From Thioclava atlantica (GTDB lineage Bacteria > Pseudomonadota > Alphaproteobacteria > Rhodobacterales > Rhodobacteraceae), in the NCBI RefSeq assembly GCF_000737065.1, contig NZ_AQRC01000008.1, positions 62,001-126,000 on the forward strand: a DNA stretch of 64,000 bases, given 5' to 3'. Position 1 is the stretch's first letter. Each line of letters begins with the position of its first letter. Below the pieces are notes generated by a model, which was not told the DNA's origin, searched no databases, and worked only from the letters and a program-made list of their open reading frames with translations. Made by a program: the position numbers and the translations under genes. Shown in pieces: positions 8,759 through 17,278 of this stretch.

Positions 8759-9351
8759 GCGGGCGGGTCAAACTCGAATCCTTCGAACCGCGCGAGGCCG
8801 AGCCAGCCGAGCTTGCGCTCGATCCGGCAGCCTTCGAGGAGGCCAAACTCGCGGCCTTCGAGACGGGCTACCAGGCCGGGTGGGATGACGCGGTCGCGGC
8901 CCAGAACGCCGAGACCGCGCGGCTCCACGCCGATCTCGGACAGAACCTGCAGGCGCTGAGCTTTACCCATCACGAGGCCCGCCAGCACATGCTCGACGCG
9001 CTGCGCCCCCTCCTGATCGAGATCTGCGAGAAACTTCTGCCGCAGGTGGCGCGCGACACCCTCGCGCCGCTCGTGGCCGAACAGCTCATGCCGCTGGCCG
9101 AGGAGCGGCTCTCCGCCCCGATCACCATCAGCGCGAGCCCCGTCGCGCTCGCCCAGGTCGAAGAACTGCTCACGCGCCAATGCGACCTGCCGCTCGCCTT
9201 CGTGTCCGAGCCCACCCTGGGTGAGGGTCAGGTCTATCTGCGCTTCGCCGAGGCCGAGACCCGTGTCGATCTCGATGCGGTGGTCGCCGCGATCTCGCAG
9301 GCGGTCCGGACCCATTTCCATTCCGATCCGGAGGAGGCACACGATGTCTGA
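8755..9351 (+). CDS. fliH: FliH-like flagellar export regulator
   Basis: The 198-residue protein occupies the fliH position between fliF and fliN. It has the general features of FliH: an acidic, Ala/Glu-rich helical N-terminal half (about 10-90) containing FETGYQAGWDDA, a family-like segment, and a C-terminal domain around IEICEKLLPQVARDTLAPLV and RVDLDAVVAAISQAVRTH. FliH binds the export ATPase FliI and FliN at the C ring. Sequence conservation in this family is low, so the call depends partly on synteny. No fliI is in the visible region. It overlaps fliF by four bases and fliN by eight. Confidence 0.78.
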   Translation: MSGRVKLESFEPREAEPAELALDPAAFEEAKLAAFETGYQAGWDDAVAAQNAETARLHADLGQNLQALSFTHHEARQHMLDALRPLLIEICEKLLPQVARDTLAPLVAEQLMPLAEERLSAPITISASPVALAQVEELLTRQCDLPLAFVSEPTLGEGQVYLRFAEAETRVDLDAVVAAISQAVRTHFHSDPEEAHDV

Positions 9352-9625
9352 TCCCGCAACCGGGGCGGGGCCGAGCGCCAACCCCTTCACCCAGGTTCCG
9401 ATCGAGATCACGATCTCGGTGGGGCGCGCGCGGCCGCTGGTGCGCGATCTGCTCCGGCTCCAGCGCGACGCGGTGCTGCCGCTCGACCGCCGCGTCGACG
9501 ATCCGGTGGAGCTCTATGTGGGCGACAAGCTGATCGCGCGCGGCGAACTGACCGAGGTCGAAGGCGAGGAGGGCCAGCTGGCCGTCCGGCTGACCGAGGT
9601 GGCCGATCTGCAAAACGGGCTCTGA
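9344..9625 (+). CDS. fliN: Flagellar motor switch protein FliN
   Basis: FliN is a C-ring component taking part in rotor switching and in docking the export apparatus. The 93-residue protein is nearly all SpoA/SPOA surface-presentation domain: IEITISVGRARPLVRDLLRL, then LDRRVDDPVELYVGDKLIARGELTEVEG. The ATG at 9344 is preceded by GGAGG at about 9331-9336. The frame could extend upstream inside fliH, but the domain and ribosome site favour this start. Length fits short FliN forms. Confidence 0.93.
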   Translation: MSDPATGAGPSANPFTQVPIEITISVGRARPLVRDLLRLQRDAVLPLDRRVDDPVELYVGDKLIARGELTEVEGEEGQLAVRLTEVADLQNGL

Positions 9626-9626
9626 G

Positions 9627-10379
9627 GTGGTCCTCATTCGTCCCCATCGGCGCACGGTGCTCGTCTGTCTCGCGGCGTTAACCTTGACGCTCCCGGGGCT
9701 TCCCGCGGCGGCCCAGGAGATCACCCTCTCGCTCGGTGAGGGAGAGAGCCTCGCGAGCCGGTCGCTCCTGCTCATCGCCGCCGTCACGCTCCTGAGCCTC
9801 GCGCCGGGGCTCGCGATCATGGTGACGGCATTCCCCTTCATCGTCACCGTGCTGTCGATCCTGCGTCAGGCCCTCGGCCTCCAGCAATCGCCCCCCAACA
9901 TGCTGATCGTCAGCCTCGCGCTGTTCCTGACATGGTTCATCATGGAGCCGGTCTTCCTCGAAAGCTGGCGCATTGCCGGCCAGCCCCTGATCGACGGCAC
10001 GATCGACTGGCGGACCGCCTTCGAGACCGGCATCGCGCCGTTCCGCTCCTTCATGGCGAACCGGACGAACCCCGAGACCCTCGCCTCGTTGGCTACGCTG
10101 CGCGAGGGCGCGCCCTATCAGGGCACGCTCGCCGAGGCGCCGCTCTCGACGCTGGTGCCCTCCTTCATGCTCTCCGAGATCACCCGCGCCTTCCAGATCG
10201 GCTTTCTCGTCTATCTGCCCTTCCTCATCATCGACCTCGTCGTCTCGGCCGTGCTGATGTCGATGGGGATGATGATGGTCCCGCCCGCGGTCGTGGCGCT
10301 GCCCTTCAAGCTCGCCTTCTTCGTGGTCGCCGATGGCTGGGTGCTGCTCTCGGGGGCGCTCGTACGCAGTTATTTCTGA
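9627..10379 (+). CDS. fliP: Flagellar biosynthetic protein FliP
   Basis: FliP forms the pentameric core of the flagellar export channel with FliQ and FliR. The 250-residue protein has a cleavable-looking signal sequence (about 10-29) followed by hydrophobic segments at about 46-75, 88-106, 185-210 and 215-240. Family signatures are present: MVTAFPFIVTVLSILRQALG, MLIVSLALFLTWFIM, PSFMLSEITRAFQIGFLVYLPFLIIDLVV and MSMGMMMVPP. A GTG at 9627, one base after the fliN stop, is used as start. No fliQ or fliR follows; the operon ends here and a tRNA gene faces it. Confidence 0.95.
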   Translation: MVLIRPHRRTVLVCLAALTLTLPGLPAAAQEITLSLGEGESLASRSLLLIAAVTLLSLAPGLAIMVTAFPFIVTVLSILRQALGLQQSPPNMLIVSLALFLTWFIMEPVFLESWRIAGQPLIDGTIDWRTAFETGIAPFRSFMANRTNPETLASLATLREGAPYQGTLAEAPLSTLVPSFMLSEITRAFQIGFLVYLPFLIIDLVVSAVLMSMGMMMVPPAVVALPFKLAFFVVADGWVLLSGALVRSYF

Positions 10380-10403
10380 CAGGCGCGGAAGGGGGATCCG
10401 GAA

Positions 10404-10431
10404 AAGCAAAAACCCGGGCCGAGGCCCGGGC
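10404..10431 (-). terminator. Rho-independent terminator of tRNA-Lys
   Basis: A 7-bp GC stem (CCCGGGC/GCCCGGG at 10413-10430, loop CGAG) is followed on the reverse strand by TTTTTGC. It lies just past the 3' end of tRNA-Lys and may also stop fliP transcripts, though the forward strand lacks a T run. Confidence 0.75.
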
Positions 10432-10443
10432 TTTGGAAGGTGA

Positions 10444-10519
10444 TGGTGAGCCGTGCAGGATTCGAACCTGCGACCCACTGATTAAAAGTCAGTTGCTCTA
10501 CCAACTGAGCTAACGGCCC
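10444..10519 (-). tRNA. tRNA-Lys (anticodon TTT)
   Basis: The reverse strand folds into a standard 76-base cloverleaf. The acceptor stem is GGGCCGT paired with ACGGCTC (one G-U pair). The D arm contains AGCTCAGTTGGTAGAGC, the anticodon loop is CTTTTAA (anticodon TTT), and the T arm carries GGTTCGAATCC. The CCA end is encoded at 10446-10444. It decodes AAA and AAG lysine codons. A sigma70-type promoter lies 14 bases upstream and a hairpin terminator follows. Confidence 0.97.
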
Positions 10520-10532
10520 ATCACAGGGCGCG

Positions 10533-10561
10533 TCTCTACAAACCCCCGACGGGGGGGTCAA
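10533..10561 (-). promoter_or_regulatory. Promoter of tRNA-Lys
   Basis: On the reverse strand a -35 TTGACC (10561-10556) and a -10 TAGAGA (10538-10533) are separated by 17 bases. The -10 ends 13 bases before the tRNA 5' end. The spacer contains the inverted repeat CCCCCGTCGGGGG, which is unusual for a promoter spacer. Confidence 0.65.
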
Positions 10562-10625
10562 GGCAAAAAATTCACAAAAATTGCGCATCTGGAAAAAACC
10601 CCGCCGCAGGCGTATATCGCGCGCC

Positions 10626-11462
10626 ATGAATACCACGCGCCCAGATACCGGCCTGCCCTTCATGAAGATGCACGGGCTCGGCAACGACTTCGTCGTGATC
10701 GACGCCCGCGACGGCGCCGATCCGGTCACGCCTTCCCTCGCACGGGCGCTGGGCGATCGTCATCGTGGTGTGGGCTTCGACCAGCTCGCGGTGATCCGTC
10801 CCGCCGAAGCGGTTGATTTCACGCTCGATTTCTGGAATTCAGACGGAACCCGCGCAGGCGCCTGCGGCAACGCGACCCGCTGCGTGAGCGATTACATGAT
10901 GCGCCAGCTCGGCCGCGACGGCGTGACGCTGCGCACCGAACGCGGGGCGCTTTCGGCGGTCCGGCGCGCGGATGGGCTGGTTTCGGTCAATATGGGCGCA
11001 CCGATTCTCGAGCCCGCACAGATCCCGATCCTGCCCGGCACCGATCCCGCGCATCTGCCGCTTGGGGGCGATCCGATCGCGGTCGGCATGGGCAATCCGC
11101 ATTGCGTCTTCTTCGTCGAGGATGCGGAAGCCGTCGAGGTGGAGGCGCACGGCCCGCTGATCGAGCATGATCCGCTCTTCCCCGAACGCACCAATGTCGA
11201 ATTCGCCTCCCTGATCGGTCCGGACCATCTGCGCATGCGGGTCTGGGAGCGCGGCACCGGCATCACGCTGGCCTGCGGCTCGGGCACCTGCGCGACCGCG
11301 GTCGCCGCCAATCTGCGCGGCCTGACGGGCAAGCGCGTGCGCGTCGATGTCGATGGCGGGCAGCTCGAGATCGACTGGCGCGAGGACGGCGTCTGGATGA
11401 CCGGCCCGACCGCGCATGTCTTCGACGCGACGCTCACCCCCGAATTTCTGGCCTCGCTATGA
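10626..11462 (+). CDS. dapF: Diaminopimelate epimerase
   Basis: DapF interconverts LL- and meso-diaminopimelate in lysine and peptidoglycan synthesis, using two cysteines as acid/base catalysts. The 278-residue protein shows both active-site motifs: GACGNATRC (C80) and [11 protein letters not shown] near residue 220. The conserved N-terminal [15 protein letters not shown] and GVGFDQL are also present. The ATG at 10626 is chosen because it gives the normal N-terminus; the open frame begins slightly earlier. Its stop overlaps the mtaB start (ATGA). Length matches the family. Confidence 0.97.
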   Translation: MNTTRPDTGLPFMKMHGLGNDFVVIDARDGADPVTPSLARALGDRHRGVGFDQLAVIRPAEAVDFTLDFWNSDGTRAGACGNATRCVSDYMMRQLGRDGVTLRTERGALSAVRRADGLVSVNMGAPILEPAQIPILPGTDPAHLPLGGDPIAVGMGNPHCVFFVEDAEAVEVEAHGPLIEHDPLFPERTNVEFASLIGPDHLRMRVWERGTGITLACGSGTCATAVAANLRGLTGKRVRVDVDGGQLEIDWREDGVWMTGPTAHVFDATLTPEFLASL

Positions 11463-12721
11463 AACCGCCCGTTTTCTCGACCCTCGGCTGCCGCCTCAAC
11501 GCCTATGAGACGGAGGCGATGAAGGAACTCGCCGAACAGGCGGGGCTGGAAGGCGCGGTCGTGGTCAATACCTGCGCGGTGACGGCCGAGGCCGTGCGCA
11601 AGGCCAAGCAGGAAATCCGCCGTCTGGCGCGCGAGAACCCCGACGCGCCGGTGATCGTGACGGGATGCGCGGCGCAGACCGAGCCCGAGACCTTCGCCGC
11701 GATGGCCGAGGTCACGAAGGTCATCGGCAATCACGAGAAGATGCAGGCCGAGACCTGGGCGCAGCTCGCGCCGCAAGGCCCCGATTTCATCGGCCAGACC
11801 GAGCGCGTCATGGTCGATGACATCATGTCGGTGAAGGAGACTGCCGGTCACCTGATCGACGGATTCGGCCGCCATCGCGCCTATGTGCAGGTGCAAAACG
11901 GCTGCGATCACCGCTGCACCTTCTGCATCATCCCCTATGGCCGGGGCAATTCGCGCTCGGTTCCCGCGGGCGTCGTGGTCGAGCAGATCAAGCGCCTCGT
12001 CGATCGCGGCTTCAACGAGGTGGTGCTGACCGGGGTGGACCTGACCTCCTGGGGCGCCGATCTGCCGGGAGAGCCGCGCCTGGGCGATCTGGTGATGCGG
12101 ATCCTGAAACTGGTGCCGGACCTGCCGCGCCTGCGGATCTCCTCGATCGATTCGATCGAGGCGGACGAGAACCTGATGCTGGCGATCGCCACCGAGCCGC
12201 GCCTGATGCCGCATCTGCATCTGAGCCTTCAGGCGGGCGACGACATGATCCTCAAGCGGATGAAGCGCCGCCACCTGCGTGACGATGCGATCGCCTTCAC
12301 CGAGGAAGCCCGCAAGCTGCGCCCCGGCATCGTCTTCGGCGCCGATATCATCGCGGGCTTCCCGACCGAAACCGAGGAGATGTTCGAAAACTCCCTGCGG
12401 CTCGTGGACGATTGCGGGCTGACCTTCCTGCATGTCTTCCCCTATTCCGCGCGCAAGGGCACGCCCGCGGCCCGCATGCCCGCGGTGAAAGGCCCGGTGA
12501 TCAAGGATCGCGCTGCGCGGCTGCGCGCCAAGGGTCAAGCCGCGCTCGAAGCGCATCTCGATGCGCAGGTCGGCACCGAACAGATCGTGCTGACCGAGAC
12601 CCCGCGCGTGGCGCGCACCGAAGGGTTCGCCGAGGTCGCTTTCGAGAGCGACCAGCCCGAGGGCAGCCTGATGCGGGTGCGCATCACGGGCCATGACGGG
12701 GCGCGGCTTCTGGCCGGGTGA
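11459..12721 (+). CDS. mtaB: tRNA t6A37 methylthiotransferase MtaB
   Basis: MtaB adds a methylthio group to N6-threonylcarbamoyladenosine at tRNA position 37. The 420-residue protein has the expected order. The N-terminal UPF0004 domain carries three cluster cysteines ([22 protein letters not shown]). A radical-SAM domain follows with [15 protein letters not shown] near residue 150, then a C-terminal TRAM-like region. The SxGC-type opening and NTCAVT spacing fit MtaB rather than MiaB or RimO. It overlaps dapF by four bases, a pairing commonly seen in this group. Confidence 0.94.
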   Translation: MKPPVFSTLGCRLNAYETEAMKELAEQAGLEGAVVVNTCAVTAEAVRKAKQEIRRLARENPDAPVIVTGCAAQTEPETFAAMAEVTKVIGNHEKMQAETWAQLAPQGPDFIGQTERVMVDDIMSVKETAGHLIDGFGRHRAYVQVQNGCDHRCTFCIIPYGRGNSRSVPAGVVVEQIKRLVDRGFNEVVLTGVDLTSWGADLPGEPRLGDLVMRILKLVPDLPRLRISSIDSIEADENLMLAIATEPRLMPHLHLSLQAGDDMILKRMKRRHLRDDAIAFTEEARKLRPGIVFGADIIAGFPTETEEMFENSLRLVDDCGLTFLHVFPYSARKGTPAARMPAVKGPVIKDRAARLRAKGQAALEAHLDAQVGTEQIVLTETPRVARTEGFAEVAFESDQPEGSLMRVRITGHDGARLLAG

Positions 12722-12766
12722 GGCGCGCCGCCCATCGGTCGCCCGATGGCGGCAATTCACCGCCAA

Positions 12767-12830
12767 GGAGGGGGCGCTGCCCCCGTCCGCGTGCCGCGGC
12801 CTCCCCCGGGGTATTTTCGTCCAGGTGAAG
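12767..12830 (+). repeat. Dispersed intergenic repeat, copy A
   Basis: This copy runs from GGAGGGGGCGCTGCCCCCG to GGGGTATTTTCGTCCAGGTG and shares both conserved ends with a copy on the other strand at 60682-60743. The left end contains the self-complementary core GGGGGCGCTGCCCCC. It fills the gap between mtaB and arfB. The variable middle differs in sequence and by two bases in length. Confidence 0.75.
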
Positions 12831-12871
12831 AGGGGCTTTCGTTTTCGGCCCCCTGCGCTAGCTTGTCCCCC

Positions 12872-13294
12872 ATGTTGCGGATCAACGATCATATCGCGAT
12901 TGCGGATTGGGAGCTCACCGAGAGCTTCACCCGGGCGCAGGGCCCGGGCGGGCAGAATGTGAACAAGGTCTCGACCGCGGTTGAGCTGCGCTTCGAGGCC
13001 GAACGCTCTCCCCATCTGCCGGCACCGGTGAAGGCGCGGCTCAAGCGGATCGCCGGGCGCAAATGGACCACGGACGGGGCGATCGTGCTGCAGGTGCAGG
13101 ATACCCGCAGCCAGGCGCGCAACCGCGAGATCGCGCGCGAGCGGCTCGCCGAGATGATCCGCAAGGCGCTCGAGAAGCCCAAGCGCCGGATCCCCACGAA
13201 ACCCACCAAGGGCAGCCAGCGCCGCCGGCTCAAGGCCAAGACGGTCCGGGGCGAGGTGAAGGCGTTGCGCGGAAAGGTCCCGGATGGCGAATGA
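12872..13294 (+). CDS. arfB: Peptidyl-tRNA hydrolase ArfB (ribosome rescue)
   Basis: ArfB releases nascent chains from ribosomes stalled on non-stop mRNAs. The 140-residue protein carries the class I release-factor GGQ motif (RAQGPGGQNVNKVSTAVELRF, GGQ near residue 28). It ends in the basic tail needed to enter the empty mRNA channel (KPKRRIPTKPTKGSQRRRLKAK). It lacks a codon-recognition domain, as expected. The ATG at 12872 gives the standard N-terminus MLRINDHIAI. Its last 11 bases overlap the start of the aminotransferase gene. Confidence 0.95.
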   Translation: MLRINDHIAIADWELTESFTRAQGPGGQNVNKVSTAVELRFEAERSPHLPAPVKARLKRIAGRKWTTDGAIVLQVQDTRSQARNREIARERLAEMIRKALEKPKRRIPTKPTKGSQRRRLKAKTVRGEVKALRGKVPDGE

Positions 13295-14549
13295 CGCTCT
13301 GATCGCGCGGCGCGAGCGGCTCCTGGGGCCGAACGTGCCGACCTTCTACGCGCGCCCGGTGCATATCACGCGGGGGCGGGGCGCCTCTCTGTGGGATGCC
13401 GACGGCACGCGTTATCTCGACGCTTACAACAACGTCGCGCATTGCGGCCACGGCCATCCGCGCATCGTCGCGGCGATCTGCGAGCAGGCGGCACGGCTCA
13501 ATACCCATACGCGCTATCTGCATGAAGGCATTCTCGACTATGCCGAGGCGCTTCTGGCCCGGATCGGCTGGCCGGGACAGCTCTTGATGACCTGTACCGG
13601 CTCGGAAGCCAATGACGTCGCCCTGAGAATGGCGCAGGCGGTCACCGGCAAGCGCGGCTTCATCGCCACCGACAACACCTATCACGGCAACACGACCGCC
13701 GTGGCGCATCTCTCGACACGCCGCCCGCCGATCGGCGGCTGGCCCGAGCATATCCGCCGCGTGCCCGCGCCCGACAGCCTGACGCCTTTGGGCGGATCGC
13801 GCGCGGTGCAGCCCGAGGCCTTCGCCGCCAATATCGCCCGCGCGATCGACGAGCTGGAGCGAAGCGGCCACGGCTTTGCGGGATTCATGCTCTGCCCGAT
13901 CTTCGCCAATGAGGGGATGCCCGGTGTCGCGCCCGGTTTCCTCGATCCGAGCGTCGAGGTGATCCGCCGCGCGGGCGGGCTGATCCTGTGCGACGAGGTC
14001 CAGCCCGGTTTCGGCCGGGTGGGGGCGCATTTCTGGGGCCATGAATGGCTCGGTTTCCAGCCTGACGTCATCACGATGGGCAAGCCGATGGGCAATGGCC
14101 ACCCCGTCGCGGGGCTGGTGGCGAAGCCGGAGGTGATGGCCGCCTTCCGCGAGGCCTTCGGCTATTTCAACACGTTCGGCGGCAATCCGGTCTCGGTCGC
14201 CGCCGCGATGGAAGTTCTGCGGGTGATCGAGGAGGAGGGGCTGCAGGCGAATGCGGCCGAGGTGGGGGCCTATCTGCTCGGGGCGCTGCGCCAGATCGAC
14301 CATCCGCTGATCGTCGAGACGCGCGGGCTGGGGCTCTTTCTCGGGATCGAACTGGCGCGCGAGGGCGAACCGGCGGGCGAGGAGGCCGGCCGCATCGTCG
14401 AGGCGATGCGCGAGCGCCATGTGCTGATGGGGCGCGTCGGCCGGGCCCAGCACATCCTCAAGATCCGCCCGCCGATGGTGTTCTCGCGCGCCGATGCCGA
14501 CGAGCTGGTGGGCAAGCTGGCGGAGTGTTTCGCGGAGATCGCGCCATGA
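13284..14549 (+). CDS. Class III PLP aminotransferase / phospho-lyase-like
   Basis: The 421-residue protein is a fold-type I, class III PLP enzyme. It shows LWDADGTRYLDAYNNVAHCGHGHP near the N-terminus, the PLP-phosphate motif TGSEANDVALRMA, the ring-stacking aspartate in ILCDEVQPGFGR, and the Schiff-base lysine in ITMGKPMGNGHPVAG. The sequence style (NNVAHCGHGHP, KPMGNGHP) resembles the AGXT2-like subgroup, which contains ethanolamine-phosphate and phosphohydroxylysine phospho-lyases as well as alanine-glyoxylate aminotransferases. The overlapping downstream gene encodes a small-molecule kinase, which favours the phospho-lyase reading. Substrate is undetermined. Confidence 0.85.
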   Translation: MANDALIARRERLLGPNVPTFYARPVHITRGRGASLWDADGTRYLDAYNNVAHCGHGHPRIVAAICEQAARLNTHTRYLHEGILDYAEALLARIGWPGQLLMTCTGSEANDVALRMAQAVTGKRGFIATDNTYHGNTTAVAHLSTRRPPIGGWPEHIRRVPAPDSLTPLGGSRAVQPEAFAANIARAIDELERSGHGFAGFMLCPIFANEGMPGVAPGFLDPSVEVIRRAGGLILCDEVQPGFGRVGAHFWGHEWLGFQPDVITMGKPMGNGHPVAGLVAKPEVMAAFREAFGYFNTFGGNPVSVAAAMEVLRVIEEEGLQANAAEVGAYLLGALRQIDHPLIVETRGLGLFLGIELAREGEPAGEEAGRIVEAMRERHVLMGRVGRAQHILKIRPPMVFSRADADELVGKLAECFAEIAP

Positions 14550-15523
14550 CCTCCGAGGCGAAGGCCCATGCGATGGCGCAGACGGCGCTCTATTCCTGGG
14601 GGCAGGCGGTCGCGCCGCCAAGGCTGGTGAAGAATCGCGAGAATATCGTCTTCGAGGCGCATCTGAAGGATGGCCGCCATGTCGCGCTGCGCCTTCACCG
14701 CCCCGGCTATCAGGGCCGGGCCGGGATCGAGGCGGAGCTGCGCTGGTGCGCGGCGCTCAGCCGGCAGGGCCTGCCGGTGACGCGCCCGGTGCCGGCGACG
14801 AATGGTGCATTGACGGGCAGTGTGGCGAACCGGGTGACCTCCTGCGTCGAATGGTTCGCGGGTGAACCGGTCGGCGCGGGCGACCTCCCGCTTGGCCCCG
14901 ACGTCGCCCATGTGCGCGCCGAGGCGGCAGAGCTCGGGGCGCTGATCGCGCGCTTCCACGCGTGCTGCGACGCCGATCCGCCGCGCGGTTTCACCCGCCA
15001 TGCCTGGGATGCGGAGGGGTTTCTGGGCGAGCGCCCGCTCTGGGGCCGGTTCTGGGAGCATCCGCTGCTCGCCCCCGACGAGGCGGCGGTTCTGACACAG
15101 GCGCGCGCGCTGGCCCGCGAGAGGCTGGCGCAGGCCGAGGATTTCGGCCCGATCCATGCCGATCTTCTGCGCGAAAACGTCCTGCGCGGCCCGTCCGGCC
15201 TCGCGCTCATCGACTTCGACGATGGCGGCCCGGGCTGGCGGCTCTATGATCTGGCCACTGCGCTCGTGCAGGGCTGGGGCGACCCGCTCTGGGGCGCGCA
15301 GGCGCAGGGGCTCGTGGCGGGCTATCGCGCAACACGTCCGCTCGCGCCCGATCAGGTGGCATTGCTGCCGCTTTTCGTCGCACTACGTTCTTTCGCATCC
15401 GCTGGCTGGATCGTGACCCGCGCCGAGGCTTCCGATCCGCGTCAAAGGCTCTATCTCGAACGCGCGCTCGATCTCGCGCGCCACCTGATCGCCCGAACCG
15501 TGCCCTGGAAAGAGGACGAATGA
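14546..15523 (+). CDS. APH/choline-kinase-fold small-molecule kinase
   Basis: The 325-residue protein has the aminoglycoside phosphotransferase/choline kinase fold. An N-terminal ATP-binding lobe contains RENIVFEAHLKDGRHVALRLHRPGY. The catalytic loop is IHADLLRENVL (HxDxxxxN) and the metal-binding segment is ALIDFDDGG. It overlaps the preceding PLP gene by four bases and the following NUDIX gene by four. Kinases of this fold acting on ethanolamine, choline, homoserine or hydroxylysine would each fit. The tight pairing with a class III PLP enzyme suggests that it makes the phosphorylated substrate for that enzyme. Confidence 0.82.
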   Translation: MTSEAKAHAMAQTALYSWGQAVAPPRLVKNRENIVFEAHLKDGRHVALRLHRPGYQGRAGIEAELRWCAALSRQGLPVTRPVPATNGALTGSVANRVTSCVEWFAGEPVGAGDLPLGPDVAHVRAEAAELGALIARFHACCDADPPRGFTRHAWDAEGFLGERPLWGRFWEHPLLAPDEAAVLTQARALARERLAQAEDFGPIHADLLRENVLRGPSGLALIDFDDGGPGWRLYDLATALVQGWGDPLWGAQAQGLVAGYRATRPLAPDQVALLPLFVALRSFASAGWIVTRAEASDPRQRLYLERALDLARHLIARTVPWKEDE

Positions 15524-15963
15524 AGCAAGACAGACCCGCCGAGAAAGGTCATATCGGAGACCGCCCCGTCTCGCTGCAGGTAGGAGCGCTCTGCCTGCGC
15601 CTGCGCGACGGCAAGACGCAGGTCCTGCTGATCACCTCGCGCGATACCGGGCGGTGGGTGATTCCGAAGGGCTGGCCGATGCGCGGGCGCTCGCTGTCCG
15701 GGGCGGCACGGCAGGAGGCCTGGGAAGAGGCGGGCGTGAAGGGGAAGATCGCCAAGGAGCCGATCGGCGAGTTCCATTACGACAAGATCCTCGATGACGG
15801 CAGCGCAGCGCCGATCGATGTCGTCGTCTTCCCGCTGCGCGTCGAACAGCTCGAAAAGGCCTTTCCCGAGGCGCATCAGCGCAAGCGAAAGTGGTTCTCG
15901 CCCAAATCCGCGGCGAAGAACGTCCATGAGGAAGGGTTGCAGCAGATCCTGCGCGACCTGTGA
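15520..15963 (+). CDS. NUDIX hydrolase with altered Nudix box
   Basis: The 147-residue protein has the alpha/beta Nudix fold, with WVIPKGWPMRGRSLSGAARQEAWEEAGV as its Nudix box region (about 45-72). Against GX5EX7REUXEEXGU, the first E is R and the R before the E is Q, while the metal-binding EEAGV end is intact. The PKGWP style is like the diphosphoinositol-polyphosphate/Ap-n-A subgroup in alphaproteobacteria. It overlaps the kinase gene upstream and ends seven bases before the convergent pncB stop. Substrate unknown. Confidence 0.87.
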   Translation: MKQDRPAEKGHIGDRPVSLQVGALCLRLRDGKTQVLLITSRDTGRWVIPKGWPMRGRSLSGAARQEAWEEAGVKGKIAKEPIGEFHYDKILDDGSAAPIDVVVFPLRVEQLEKAFPEAHQRKRKWFSPKSAAKNVHEEGLQQILRDL

Positions 15964-15969
15964 CGCGGC

Positions 15970-17277
15970 TCAGACGATGACCTCGATCGCCTCCTGCGCG
16001 CCGACCTCGAAGACCCGCTTGTAGCGTTCGATCTCCTCGGCCGGGCCCATCGCCTTTTCCGGATTGTCCGACAATTTCACCGTCGGGCGACCATCGGCCT
16101 CCACCGCCTTGCACACGAGCGAGAACGGCGCGAGCCCGTCTCCCTCGACCAGACCGCGGAAATCGTTGGTCAGCAGCGTGCCCCAGCCGAAACCGACCTT
16201 CACCCGATCGGCGAATTGCCCGTGCAGTTCGCGCATCTTGTCGACCGTCAGCCCGTCGGAGAAGATCACCAGCTTCTGGCGCGGGTCCTCGCCGCGCGAT
16301 ATCCACCAGTCGATCGCGATCTCCGCCCCTGCCGCCGGGTCGCCCGAATCGATGCGGATGCCGGTCCAGCCCGCCAGCCAGTCGGGCGCATGCTCGAGAA
16401 ACCCTTCCGTGCCGTAGGTGTCGGGCAGGATGATGCGCAGATTTCCGTCATGCTCCTCGTGCCAGTCGGCGAGCACCTTGTAGGGCGCCTGCCGCAATTC
16501 CGCGTCGGTGCCGGCGAGCGCCGCATAGACCATCGGCAGCTCATGGGCATTCGTGCCCACCGCCTCGATATCGCGCCGCATCGCGATCAGACAGTTCGAC
16601 GTGCCGGTGAAGGCCCCGCCCTGCGCCACGTCGCCCAGGCCTTCCAGCATCGCCTGCACGCACCAGTCCTGCCAGAGGAAGGAATGGCGCCGCCGGGTGC
16701 CGAAATCCGCGACCCGCAGGCCCGGCAATTCGCGCAGCGCCTCGATCTTCTCCCAGACCTTCGTCATCGCGCGCGCATAGAGCACCTGCAATTCGAACCG
16801 GCCCATGCGATTGAGCACCGAGCGGCTGCGCAGCTCCATCAGGATGGCGAGCGCCGGGATCTCCCAGAGCATCACCTCGTGCCACTTTCCCTCGAAGGTC
16901 AGCTCGTATTGGCCGTCGCGCTTCTCGAGGTGATAGGGCGGCAACTGGTAGCCCTCGAACCACTCCATGAAATCCGGGCGGAACATCTGCCGCTTGCCGT
17001 AGAAGGTATTCCCGCGCAGCCAGGTGCTTTCGCCGCGGGTCAGCTTCAGGCTGCGCGCGTAATCGAGCTGCTCGCGCAACTCCCCCTCGTCGATCAGATC
17101 CGCCAGCCGTACCGATTTGCTCCGGTTGATCAGCGAAAACTTCACCGTCGTATCCGGCTTGTTGCGGAAAATCGACTGGCACATCAACAGCTTGTAGAAA
17201 TCCGTGTCGATGAGAGAGCGGATGATCGGGTCGATCTTCCACTTGTGGTTATAGACGCGCGTGGCGATGTCGACCAT
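15970..17277 (-). CDS. pncB: Nicotinate phosphoribosyltransferase
   Basis: PncB converts nicotinate and PRPP to nicotinate mononucleotide in the Preiss-Handler NAD salvage route. The 435-residue protein starts [17 protein letters not shown] and shows the family segments [14 protein letters not shown], the [11 protein letters not shown] region with the regulatory histidine, GTSNCL and [13 protein letters not shown]. Its ATG at 17277 follows the pncA stop by one base, so both are one transcript. Length fits the bacterial PncB family. Confidence 0.96.
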   Translation of the reverse strand: MVDIATRVYNHKWKIDPIIRSLIDTDFYKLLMCQSIFRNKPDTTVKFSLINRSKSVRLADLIDEGELREQLDYARSLKLTRGESTWLRGNTFYGKRQMFRPDFMEWFEGYQLPPYHLEKRDGQYELTFEGKWHEVMLWEIPALAILMELRSRSVLNRMGRFELQVLYARAMTKVWEKIEALRELPGLRVADFGTRRRHSFLWQDWCVQAMLEGLGDVAQGGAFTGTSNCLIAMRRDIEAVGTNAHELPMVYAALAGTDAELRQAPYKVLADWHEEHDGNLRIILPDTYGTEGFLEHAPDWLAGWTGIRIDSGDPAAGAEIAIDWWISRGEDPRQKLVIFSDGLTVDKMRELHGQFADRVKVGFGWGTLLTNDFRGLVEGDGLAPFSLVCKAVEADGRPTVKLSDNPEKAMGPAEEIERYKRVFEVGAQEAIEVIV

Positions 17278-17278
17278 C

